Shown here: piece after piece, positions 1 through 6,101 of the stretch
How the letters are laid out: the number at the start of each line of letters is the position of its first letter
How positions within the stretch are numbered: position 1 is the stretch's first letter
From: an uncultured Lachnospiraceae bacterium
GTDB lineage: Bacteria > Bacillota > Clostridia > Lachnospirales > Lachnospiraceae
NCBI GenBank assembly: GCA_934371505.1
Contig: CAKRNW010000065.1
Location: 1-12,895, forward strand
DNA length: 12,895 nt
Direction of reading: 5' to 3'
Notes under the pieces: model-generated
The model's database searches: none
Seen by the model: only the letters and a program-made list of their open reading frames with translations
What the model was told of the DNA's origin: nothing
Translations under genes and position numbers: made by a program

Positions 1-377
1 CGGATCTGGTCGTTTCCTTTACCGGTAGCGCCGTGGCAGATTGCGGTAGCGCCTTCTTTTCTTGCAATTTCAACCAGACGCTTTGCAATGGCAGGTCTTG
101 CCATGGAAGTTCCTAATAAATATTTATTCTCGTAAACAGCGTCTGCCTGTACGCAGGGTACAATGTAGTCGTCACAGAAGATGTCGGTGAGATCCTCAAT
201 ATATAATTTTTCAGCACCGCAGGATTTTGCTCGCTCTTCCAGACCATCCAGCTCATCGCCCTGTCCGCAGTCAGCGCAGACACAGATAACATCGTAGTTG
301 AAGTTCTCTTTTAACCAGGGAATGATCGCTGTGGTATCCAATCCGCCGGAGTAAGCAAGAATGACTTTTTCTTTCAT
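1..377 (-). CDS. argG: Argininosuccinate synthase, N-terminal part (runs off left edge)
   Basis: It ligates citrulline and aspartate with ATP to argininosuccinate, the penultimate step of cytosolic arginine synthesis. Reading the minus strand from the ATG at 377-375 gives a protein that opens MKEKVILAYSGGLDTT. This holds the family's ATP-pyrophosphatase P-loop SGGLDTT (residues 10-16). Later come the conserved YENKYLLGTSMARP block and CHGATGKGNDQ at the window edge. About 125 of the usual ~400 residues are present; the rest lies outside. The start is supported by a perfect TGGAGGA ribosome site (plus-strand 384-390), 6 nt upstream. The gene is divergent from the acetyltransferase-argJBD group and shares an ARG-box region with it, so common ArgR control is likely. 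Identification is secure from the motifs. Confidence 0.96.
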   Translation of the reverse strand, partial: MKEKVILAYSGGLDTTAIIPWLKENFNYDVICVCADCGQGDELDGLEERAKSCGAEKLYIEDLTDIFCDDYIVPCVQADAVYENKYLLGTSMARPAIAKRLVEIARKEGATAICHGATGKGNDQI

Positions 378-448
378 GGTAAATCCTCCATTATGTATAA
401 TTATAATATGTAGTTTTAGGATGCCGGGGCATCTCAATGTCTTTTTAC

Positions 449-477
449 AATATACAACACTTGTAATATAAATGCAA
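449..477 (-). promoter_or_regulatory. Putative argG promoter
   Basis: On the minus strand TATATT (449-454) sits 17 bp from TTGCAT (472-477), a plausible sigma-A pair with a good -10 and a weak -35. It would give an untranslated leader of roughly 65 nt. An inverted repeat CACTTG-N11-CAAGTG (458-480) spans the spacer and the -35. The leader also contains the perfect palindrome GATGCC-GG-GGCATC (420-433), which could form a small RNA hairpin. The ARG box at 479-492 abuts the -35. The promoter is inferred from spacing and consensus only. Confidence 0.45.
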
Positions 478-478
478 G

Positions 479-492
479 TGAAAAAATATTCA
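479..492. promoter_or_regulatory. ARG box (ArgR/AhrC operator) between argG and the arginine operon
   Basis: TGAAAAAATATTCA matches the ArgR/AhrC consensus TGAATWWWWATTCA at 13 of 14 positions. A weaker 11/14 copy, TGCATATATATCAA, lies at 521-534, exactly 42 bp away start to start, which is an integral number of helical turns. ArgR hexamers typically bind pairs of such boxes in arginine-regulated promoters. The strong box abuts the putative argG -35 and lies upstream of the rightward promoter, so one operator could repress both directions when arginine is plentiful. What is seen is the consensus match and the gene context; binding is inferred. Confidence 0.6.
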
Positions 493-541
493 CATAAACA
501 AGGAAAATTTGTGGATTATATGCATATATATCAATTTAATA

Positions 542-570
542 TTGCATGATATGCATTAAAGGTGTATGAT
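542..570 (+). promoter_or_regulatory. Putative promoter for the acetyltransferase gene
   Basis: TATGAT (565-570, 5/6 to the -10 consensus) lies 17 bp after TTGCAT (542-547, weak -35). Transcription would start near 577, leaving a leader of about 34 nt before the ATG at 611. Two ATGCAT palindromes (520-525 and 551-556) lie 31 bp apart around it. This is a weak consensus-only call; it could also drive argJBD by read-through, because no terminator follows the acetyltransferase gene. Confidence 0.35.
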
Positions 571-610
571 CATGCACAGAAATAAAAATCACACACAGGG
601 AGGGAAAACA

Positions 611-1054
611 ATGCAGATTCGTGTAATGACAATCGACGATTATGAACAGGTCGCCGGGCTGTGGCATTCCATTGAAGGGTTCGGTATCCGCAGCATGGAT
701 GATTCCAGAGAAGGTGTGGAACAATTCCTCAGACGAAATCCCACCACCAGTGTGGTTGCTGTGGACGGTGTCCGGGTAGTAGGAGCGATTCTCTGCGGAC
801 ACGATGGAAGGCGGGGATGCCTGTACCATGTCTGCGTGGCGAAGGATCATAGAAAACAGGGAATCGGGCAGAAAATGGTTGACTTTTGTGTGGAGGCATT
901 AAAAAAGGAAAAAATCAACAAGGTTTCCCTGATCGCCTTTACCAGTAACGCTGTGGGAAATGCTTTCTGGCAGAGTATAGGCTGGACAAGGCGGGAAGAT
1001 TTGAACTATTATGATTTTACGCTAAATGAGGCGAATATTACGGAATTCGTGTAA
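611..1054 (+). CDS. YpeA-like GNAT-family N-acetyltransferase
   Basis: This is a 147-residue single-domain GNAT protein. The acetyl-CoA pyrophosphate loop is HRKQGIGQ (residues 80-87), after the beta-4 strand LYHVCVAKD; the C-terminal NAFWQSIGW block is the usual beta-5/alpha-4 segment. The layout (IRVMTIDDYEQVAGLW start, VDGVRVVGAILCGHDGRRG centre) closely resembles E. coli YpeA. The ATG at 611 is chosen over an ATG at 566 because AGGGAGG (597-603) precedes it at proper spacing. The gene starts the arginine locus, divergent to argG, with argJ 122 bp downstream. Context suggests a glutamate N-acetylation role priming the acetyl cycle, but GNAT substrate cannot be read from sequence, and protein or ribosomal-peptide acetylation remains possible. 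Confidence 0.88.
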   Translation: MQIRVMTIDDYEQVAGLWHSIEGFGIRSMDDSREGVEQFLRRNPTTSVVAVDGVRVVGAILCGHDGRRGCLYHVCVAKDHRKQGIGQKMVDFCVEALKKEKINKVSLIAFTSNAVGNAFWQSIGWTRREDLNYYDFTLNEANITEFV

Positions 1055-1080
1055 CGATTCAAGAGCCAATGGCGGGATAA

Positions 1081-1128
1081 CCACATGAGCAAAAGGAAAG
1101 CGGTGAAACCGCGATTTTGCGAATGTGG
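1081..1128 (+). ncRNA. Long structured hairpin in the argJ leader (possible cis-regulatory RNA)
   Basis: A 48-nt imperfect hairpin fills the spacer before argJ. From the outside in, it has CCACAT/ATGTGG (1081-1086 with 1123-1128), then a symmetric GA/GA mismatch (1087-1088 with 1121-1122). Next come GCAAAA/TTTTGC (1089-1094 with 1115-1120) and an asymmetric loop GGAAA against GA. It closes with GCGGT/ACCGC (1100-1104 with 1108-1112) around GAA. The tandem G-A mismatch is what folded RNA often uses. No U-tract follows, so it is not a normal intrinsic terminator. It ends 48 nt before the argJ ATG. It may regulate argJBD, set an RNA-processing point, or be a DNA-level dyad. I recognise no known class. 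Confidence 0.45.
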
Positions 1129-1176
1129 TGCTGAATAGACACAACACAATATTGATAGTAAGGAAGGAAAAAACAA

Positions 1177-2403
1177 ATGAAAACAATCACAGGCGGGGTA
1201 ACCGCAGCGACAGGATTTGAGGCAGCCGGTATCGAGGCTGGCGTGAAATATCTGAACCGGAAGGATTTGGCACTGGTTTACAGTAAGATACCCTGTGTCT
1301 CTGCCGGAGTTTTTACCAGCAATGTGGTCAAGGCGGCACCGGTCACCTGGGACAGAGAACTGGTGCGGGGCGGCACTAAGCCCATCCATGCCGTGGTGAT
1401 TAACACAGGAATCGCCAACGCCTGCACCGGACGGGAAGGCTACGAAATCTGCAGACAGACTGCTGACAAAACTGCAGAGGTACTGGGTGTGGAGGCAGAT
1501 TCCGTGCTGGTGGCATCCACCGGCGTCATCGGAATGCAGATTCCTTTGGATAAAATTGTCAACAACCTGGACAAGCTGGCTGCAGCAAAGAGCCACTCCC
1601 CGGAGGCTGGCACCAATGCGGCGAAAGCCATTATGACCACCGACACCCTGCATAAGGAAACCGCGGTCACCTTTACCATCGGTGGAAAAACCGTGACTCT
1701 GGGTGGCATGGCGAAAGGCTCCGGCATGATTCACCCCAACATGTGTACCATGCTCTGTTTCCTCACCACCGACCTGGCGATTGAAAAGACCATCCTGCAG
1801 AAAGCCTTAAGCGAAGTGGTGGTGGACACCTTCAACATGATTTCCGTGGACGGCGATACCTCCACCAACGATTCTCTGGTGGTGCTTGCCAACGGACTGG
1901 CAGAAAATCCCGTCATTGATAAAGAAGGGGAGGACTACGAAACCTTTAAGGCGGCATTAACCCGAGTTTGCACCACCCTGGCGAAGAAAATGGCAGGGGA
2001 CGGCGAAGGAGCCACCGCTTTGTTTGAAACCCAGGTCATTCACGCAGACACCAAGGACAACGCCAGAAAGCTGGCAAAATCCGTAATCTGTTCCAGCCTG
2101 ACCAAAGCCATGATTTACGGACACGATGCCAACGTGGGACGTATCATGTGTGCCTTGGGATATTCCGGCGTGAGCTTTGACCCGGAGCAGGTGGAGCTGT
2201 TCTGCAGCGATGGGGACAAAGAAATCTGCATCGCAAGAAACGGCATGCTCACCGATTACGATGAGGCAGAGGCAACCCGGATTTTGTCCGCACCGGAAGT
2301 GAAAGTAACCGTGGATATGAAAATGGGGGAGGCAGAGGCAACCGCCTGGGGCTGTGACCTGACCTACGAATATGTAAAAATCAATGCAGATTATCGTTCA
2401 TAA
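1177..2403 (+). CDS. argJ: Bifunctional glutamate N-acetyltransferase / ornithine acetyltransferase
   Basis: It moves the acetyl group from N-acetylornithine to glutamate, closing the acetyl cycle; many members also make acetylglutamate from acetyl-CoA. The 408-residue length is normal. The precursor cleaves itself into alpha and beta chains before a catalytic threonine. That site is visible as KGSGMIHPNMCTML, with Thr191 as nucleophile and Cys190 in the place usually held by alanine. The oxyanion pair Thr115-Gly116 lies in STGVIG, and the C-terminus (CDLTYEYVKINADY) is canonical. An AAGGAAGG site precedes the ATG, and argB follows after 18 bp. Mono- versus bifunctionality cannot be decided here; the neighbouring GNAT gene makes it a live question. 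Confidence 0.97.
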   Translation: MKTITGGVTAATGFEAAGIEAGVKYLNRKDLALVYSKIPCVSAGVFTSNVVKAAPVTWDRELVRGGTKPIHAVVINTGIANACTGREGYEICRQTADKTAEVLGVEADSVLVASTGVIGMQIPLDKIVNNLDKLAAAKSHSPEAGTNAAKAIMTTDTLHKETAVTFTIGGKTVTLGGMAKGSGMIHPNMCTMLCFLTTDLAIEKTILQKALSEVVVDTFNMISVDGDTSTNDSLVVLANGLAENPVIDKEGEDYETFKAALTRVCTTLAKKMAGDGEGATALFETQVIHADTKDNARKLAKSVICSSLTKAMIYGHDANVGRIMCALGYSGVSFDPEQVELFCSDGDKEICIARNGMLTDYDEAEATRILSAPEVKVTVDMKMGEAEATAWGCDLTYEYVKINADYRS

Positions 2404-2421
2404 AGGAAAGGGGAGCGACAA

Positions 2422-3309
2422 ATGGATAACAAGAGCATGAACCAGATCCTGGGTAAGGCGGAGGTGCTGATTGAGGCCCTCCCTTATATTCAGCGGTTTA
2501 ACCGGAAGATTATTGTAGTGAAATACGGCGGCAGTGCCATGAGTAATGTGGAACTGCAGAAAAATGTCATCAAGGATGTGGCGCTGTTAAAGCTGGTAGG
2601 CTTTAAGCCCATCATCGTTCATGGCGGTGGTAAGGAAATCAGCCGCTGGGTGGGCAAAGTCGGCAAGGAGGCAAAGTTTCTTAATGGTTTGCGGGTCACT
2701 GATGACGAAACCATGGAAATCGCCGAAATGGTATTAAATAAGGTAAACAAAAGCCTGGTAACCATGGTGGAGGAACTGGGTGTCAAAGCTGTGGGAATCA
2801 GCGGTAAGGACGGCGGACTGCTCCAGGTGGACAAAAAATATGCGGACGGCCAGGACATCGGCTATGTGGGGGATATCAAACAGGTGAATCCCAAAGTGCT
2901 TTACGATTTACTGGAAAAGGATTTTCTTCCCATCGTGGCACCCATCGGACTGGACGACAATTTCCGGACCTACAACATTAACGCGGACGATGCGGCATGT
3001 GCCATTGCCAAGGCGGTAAATGCAGAGAAACTGGCATTTCTCACAGATATCGAGGGACTGTACCGTGACATTAACGACAAGTCTTCCTTTATTTCCCGGC
3101 TGACTGCAGACCAGGCAGAGGAACTGATTGCCCAGGGCTGCATCGGAGGAGGCATGCTGCCGAAGCTGGGCAACTGCACCTCCGCAGTGAAAAACGGCGT
3201 AAACAGGGTACATATTCTGGATGGACGGATTCCCCACTGCCTGCTGTTGGAGATTTTTACCAATGAAGGAATCGGAACCGCCATTGTGGCAGACGAAGAA
3301 GAAATGTAG
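2422..3309 (+). CDS. argB: Acetylglutamate kinase, arginine-sensitive type
   Basis: It phosphorylates N-acetylglutamate with ATP, the committed step of the acetyl pathway. The 295 residues carry the amino-acid kinase fold: KYGGSA (34-39, phosphate-binding Lys34), HGGGKEIS (67-74, acetylglutamate loop), NINADDAACAIA (185-196) and GGGMLPK (242-248, second lysine). An N-terminal helix containing LIEALPYIQRF, plus the C-terminal PHCLLLEIFTNEGIGT, are marks of hexameric arginine-inhibited kinases, as in Pseudomonas and Thermotoga. They are absent from the short E. coli type. Arginine feedback at this enzyme is therefore likely. GGGGAG precedes the ATG, and argD begins 20 bp after the stop. Confidence 0.97.
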   Translation: MDNKSMNQILGKAEVLIEALPYIQRFNRKIIVVKYGGSAMSNVELQKNVIKDVALLKLVGFKPIIVHGGGKEISRWVGKVGKEAKFLNGLRVTDDETMEIAEMVLNKVNKSLVTMVEELGVKAVGISGKDGGLLQVDKKYADGQDIGYVGDIKQVNPKVLYDLLEKDFLPIVAPIGLDDNFRTYNINADDAACAIAKAVNAEKLAFLTDIEGLYRDINDKSSFISRLTADQAEELIAQGCIGGGMLPKLGNCTSAVKNGVNRVHILDGRIPHCLLLEIFTNEGIGTAIVADEEEM

Positions 3310-3329
3310 AGAGAAAGGAGGAAACGAAC

Positions 3330-4514
3330 ATGTCAATGCAGGAATATATTTCAGAGGCAGAGGCGGATTTACTTCATACCTACAACCGTTACCAGATTGT
3401 GTTAGACCACGGCGACGGGGTACATCTCTATGACACGGACGGCAAGGAATATCTGGATTTCGTGTCAGGAATCGGTGTTTTTGCCCTTGGTTACAATAAT
3501 AAAGCCTACAACGATGCGCTGAAAAACCAGATTGATAAAATCATCCATACCTCCAATTATTTTTATAATGTGCCTGCCATTGAGGCGGCGAAAAAGCTAA
3601 AGAAAATCAGTGGCATGGACAGGGTGTTCTTCACCAACTCCGGAGCGGAGGCCGTAGAAGGTGCCATCAAAGCGGCGAGAAAATACGGTTATCTGAAGGA
3701 CGGCACCACTGACCACGAGATTATTGCCATGGAGCATTCCTTCCATGGACGCACCATGGGCGCCCTGTCTGTCACTGGAAATGTTCATTACCGGGAGGCA
3801 TTTGAACCCATGATTGGCAATATCAAATTTGCCACTATGAACGATTTTGACAGCGTGGAGAGACTGGTGACCGACAAGACCTGTGCCATTTTACTGGAGA
3901 CGGTGCAGGGAGAGGGTGGCATCTATCCCGCCACCGGGGATTTTTTACAGAAAATCCGTGCGCTTTGCGATGAGAAGGATATCCTGTTAATTCTGGACGA
4001 AATCCAGTGCGGCATGGGCAGGACCGGCACTTATTTTGCCTGGCAGAAGTACGGGGTAAAGCCGGACATTCTCACCAGTGCCAAGGCGTTAAGCTGCGGT
4101 GTTCCCATGGGAGCTTTCCTGATGACGGAGCATGTGGCACAGAATTCCTTAAAAGCAGGAGATCACGGAACCACCTACGGTGGAAATCCACTGGCTGCTG
4201 CCGCCACAAATAAAGTGCTTGATTTATTTGAGGAGAACCATATAATAGAACATGTGAATGTGGTGGCGCCTTACCTGGAGCAAAAGCTGGAGGAATTGTC
4301 AGCAGAATTCCCCCATGTGAAAGCCAGAAGGGGAGCAGGACTTTTGCAGGGACTGGAATTCGACATCCCGGTAGGAGATATCATTGTGAAGGCAATGGAC
4401 AAGGGCTTGATTTTAATTAACGCCGGTGCCAATGTACTTCGTTTTATTCCACCGCTGATTATTGAAAATGAGGATGTGGACGCGATGATTTCCATTCTGC
4501 GCTCCGTCCTTTAG
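3330..4514 (+). CDS. argD: Acetylornithine aminotransferase
   Basis: This PLP-dependent class III aminotransferase converts N-acetylglutamate semialdehyde and glutamate to N-acetylornithine and 2-oxoglutarate. The 394 residues are of normal length. Visible marks are TNSGAEAVEGAIKAAR (phosphate and substrate contacts), the HSFHGRTMGALS block, ILDEIQCGMGRTG with the PLP-ring aspartate, and the Schiff-base Lys252 in SAKALSCGVPMGAF. GTTYGGNPLAAAA follows near the dimer interface. A strong AAAGGAGG site precedes the ATG. It sits in the argJ-argB-argD unit without a terminator, so it is co-transcribed with the solute-binding gene behind it. Related enzymes also act on succinyldiaminopimelate or GABA, but the context favours arginine. 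Confidence 0.95.
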   Translation: MSMQEYISEAEADLLHTYNRYQIVLDHGDGVHLYDTDGKEYLDFVSGIGVFALGYNNKAYNDALKNQIDKIIHTSNYFYNVPAIEAAKKLKKISGMDRVFFTNSGAEAVEGAIKAARKYGYLKDGTTDHEIIAMEHSFHGRTMGALSVTGNVHYREAFEPMIGNIKFATMNDFDSVERLVTDKTCAILLETVQGEGGIYPATGDFLQKIRALCDEKDILLILDEIQCGMGRTGTYFAWQKYGVKPDILTSAKALSCGVPMGAFLMTEHVAQNSLKAGDHGTTYGGNPLAAAATNKVLDLFEENHIIEHVNVVAPYLEQKLEELSAEFPHVKARRGAGLLQGLEFDIPVGDIIVKAMDKGLILINAGANVLRFIPPLIIENEDVDAMISILRSVL

Positions 4515-4533
4515 GCGAAAGCGGAGATTGTAT

Positions 4534-5907
4534 ATGACCTTAAAGAAAAAGCTGGTACAGGCAGGCATTGCGGTGGCTGCCTGTGCGGCAATGATAGCAG
4601 CAGGACATCATGTGGGGACGTTTTCCAAATCAGAACAAGAGAATTCGCCCCTGTTTTTTACACAAAAACAGGTACTGAAACTGTGGTATACCGATGAGGC
4701 TTACACGGATTTTTTAAACAGTGCGGCAGTGAATTATTCGGAATTACAGGATCAGGTGCGTGTGGAGCCTGAACTGGTGAGTGCATCGGAATATCTGGAG
4801 CAGATCAGCAGGGTCAGTGTGCAGGATGAGGGGCCGGATTTGTTTATCCTGTCCAATGAAAGTCTGGAGAAAGCGTACCTGGCTGGACTGGCAGCAGTGA
4901 TTGACGAGGAAAACAGCGCGTTAAACAGTGAACACTACCACCAGTCGTCCCGGAATGCAGTGACCTATCATGGGAAGCTGATCGGTTATCCTTTGAGTTT
5001 TGAGACGGCGGCACTTGTATATAACCAGACCTATCTGGAGCAGTTGGGAGAGAGCAGTGCCCCCACCAATATTGACGAGATTCTGGAATTTGCCGATGGG
5101 CATGATGCACCGGAAAATGTGGAAGCCTTTATGCGTTGGGATGTGTCTCATATTTTTTATAATTATGAGTTTGCCACCGATGCCTTAAAGCTGGGAGGCG
5201 ATGCCGGGGACGATACTGCCCAGGTGGATCTCTACAACCTGGAAACCATTCAGGGAATGCAGATTTTCCAGAATCTGGGACAGTTCTTTTCCATTGATCA
5301 AAGCGAAGTTTCCTATGACAGCGTCATTCGGGATTTTATTGACGGAAAACTGATTTTTACCATAGCTACAACAGATGTAGTAAATACCCTGGAAAAAGCA
5401 AGAGAAGAGGGACGCTTTCCGTATGCTTACGGAATTTCCGAAGTGCCGGATCCTTCTGCGGAACTCACGGGCAGTGCATTGTCGGTGACCAACGCTGTGG
5501 TGGTGAACGGTTATAGCACGAAGCAAAAGGAAGCGGAAGCCTTTGCCTCTTATCTCACCGGTGATGCGGCCTCCTCTCTCTATGAAATGACGGGAAAGAT
5601 GCCGGCCAATCGACTGGCAGACCTGCCGGCGGACAGAAAAGACAAGCTGGAGAGTTTCTACAGCTGCTATGAGGAATCCATTCCCATGCCGAAAATGATG
5701 GAGACCAGCAACTTCTGGGTTTATTTTGAAATTGCGCTCATCAATATATCGGACGGTGCCGATGTGAACACACAGATGCGGGAACTCTCCGAAAAAATTA
5801 TGACCCAGGTTACCGGGGAAACCTACACCGAAGAAGTGATTGAAGTGCCTGAGACCGAGGAAGAGGTGGAAGTGGATGAGGGCATGAGTGATATCCCTCA
5901 GGAATAA
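4534..5907 (+). CDS. Orphan family-1 extracellular solute-binding protein
   Basis: The 457-residue protein looks like a MalE-type periplasmic-binding fold: early KLWYTDEAYTDFL, the PDLFILSN segment, then LIGYPLSFETAALVYNQTYLEQ and a C-terminal lobe with YEMTGKMPANR. The N-terminus is MTLKKKLVQAGIAVAAC. VAAC could be a lipobox (Cys17), but the hydrophobic run continues past it, so an uncleaved anchor is equally possible. The tail (residues 430-457) is strongly acidic. The ATG at 4534 is chosen because GGAG (4523-4526) lies 7 nt upstream; the in-frame TTG at 4528 would be only 1 nt away. It follows argD by 19 bp and ends at a strong terminator. No permease or ATPase is nearby; the ligand is unknown. 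Confidence 0.85.
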   Translation: MTLKKKLVQAGIAVAACAAMIAAGHHVGTFSKSEQENSPLFFTQKQVLKLWYTDEAYTDFLNSAAVNYSELQDQVRVEPELVSASEYLEQISRVSVQDEGPDLFILSNESLEKAYLAGLAAVIDEENSALNSEHYHQSSRNAVTYHGKLIGYPLSFETAALVYNQTYLEQLGESSAPTNIDEILEFADGHDAPENVEAFMRWDVSHIFYNYEFATDALKLGGDAGDDTAQVDLYNLETIQGMQIFQNLGQFFSIDQSEVSYDSVIRDFIDGKLIFTIATTDVVNTLEKAREEGRFPYAYGISEVPDPSAELTGSALSVTNAVVVNGYSTKQKEAEAFASYLTGDAASSLYEMTGKMPANRLADLPADRKDKLESFYSCYEESIPMPKMMETSNFWVYFEIALINISDGADVNTQMRELSEKIMTQVTGETYTEEVIEVPETEEEVEVDEGMSDIPQE

Positions 5908-5932
5908 AATTGTATCGTTTGGCATAAAATAG

Positions 5933-5960
5933 CAGGAGAGCATATTGCTCTCCTGTTTTT
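5933..5960 (+). terminator. Intrinsic terminator of the argJBD-solute-binding unit
   Basis: A perfect 10-bp stem, CAGGAGAGCA (5933-5942) with TGCTCTCCTG (5946-5955), has a 3-nt loop and is followed directly by TTTTT (5956-5960). It begins 25 nt after the stop of the solute-binding gene. This is a strong rho-independent terminator and the likely 3' end of the arginine operon. Confidence 0.9.
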
Positions 5961-5961
5961 C

Positions 5962-5986
5962 ATGTGATAGGAAATTCCTATCACAT
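5962..5986. repeat. 25-nt perfect palindrome with one central base
   Basis: ATGTGATAGGAA (5962-5973), a central A, then TTCCTATCACAT (5975-5986) form an inverted repeat with 12-bp arms. Past one mismatch the pairing extends by TTT/AAA (5958-5960 with 5988-5990), which takes in part of the upstream terminator's U-tract. As RNA it would be a stable hairpin; as DNA it is a near-perfect operator-like dyad. It is the left border of the structured region in front of the small membrane-protein gene. Its function is not known from sequence. Confidence 0.75.
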
Positions 5987-5992
5987 AAAACG

Positions 5993-6057
5993 CTCCGCGA
6001 GGATCGCACTGCGGCGGTTAGGAAGTATGTCGCAGAAGCGACCAGCCGCAGGCGGAG
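5993..6057 (+). ncRNA. GC-rich three-stem RNA-like element in leader of YdcZ-type gene
   Basis: Three nested stems can be drawn. P1 is CTCCGC/GCGGAG (5993-5998 with 6052-6057). P2 is CTGCGGC/GCCGCAG (6009-6015 with 6045-6051), stacked directly on P1 along the 3' strand. P3 is the hairpin GTCGC-AGAA-GCGAC (6029-6042). Unpaired are GAGGATCGCA (5999-6008) and GGTTAGGAAGTAT (6016-6028), both on the 5' side, where a ligand-binding or protein-binding core would lie. P1 shares its last two bases with the terminator stem that follows, and AGGAT (6000-6004) can pair with the terminator's ATCCT (6059-6063). That makes a terminator/antiterminator switch conceivable. It matches no riboswitch consensus I know; a dispersed genomic repeat is the main alternative. 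Confidence 0.5.
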
Positions 6058-6087
6058 AATCCTGCGAGCAGGATTCTTTTATTTTTC
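6056..6087 (+). terminator. Intrinsic terminator just upstream of the YdcZ-type gene
   Basis: A 9-bp stem, AGAATCCTG (6056-6064) with CAGGATTCT (6069-6077), has a CGAG loop and is followed by TTTATTTTT. The U-tract ends only 14 nt before the ATG at 6102, and the AAAGGAGG ribosome site lies right after it. No promoter fits between. The downstream gene must therefore be transcribed through this terminator, which suggests attenuation control of that gene or simple read-through. Confidence 0.8.
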
Positions 6088-6101
6088 AAAGGAGGTTTTT
6101 C

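Noticed and set aside
1100..1113. GGTGAAACCGCG resembles the T-box antiterminator core (GGTGGNACCGCG)
   Set aside because: Only 46 nt separate it from the previous stop codon, too little for a T-box Stem I with specifier loop, and no intrinsic terminator follows before argJ. The likeness follows from the local GCGGT/ACCGC hairpin.
1009..1734. 241-codon open frame on the minus strand
   Set aside because: It is antisense to argJ and runs into the GNAT gene, with no ribosome site or recognisable domain; it is a codon-bias shadow of a conserved gene.
2271..2346. Repeated GAGGCAGAGGCAAC within argJ (2274 and 2333 areas)
   Set aside because: Both copies encode EAEAT in frame within a conserved protein region; short codon-level coincidence, not a mobile or regulatory repeat.
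5185..6009. 274-codon open frame on the minus strand
   Set aside because: It would start at a GTG inside the structured leader, pass through the strong terminator and lie antisense to the solute-binding gene; no protein features.
5964..6101. N-terminal extension of the YdcZ-type protein to GTG 5964
   Set aside because: The stretch is the palindrome, stems and terminator; the perfect AAAGGAGG sets the start at 6102 and the normal family length fits that start.
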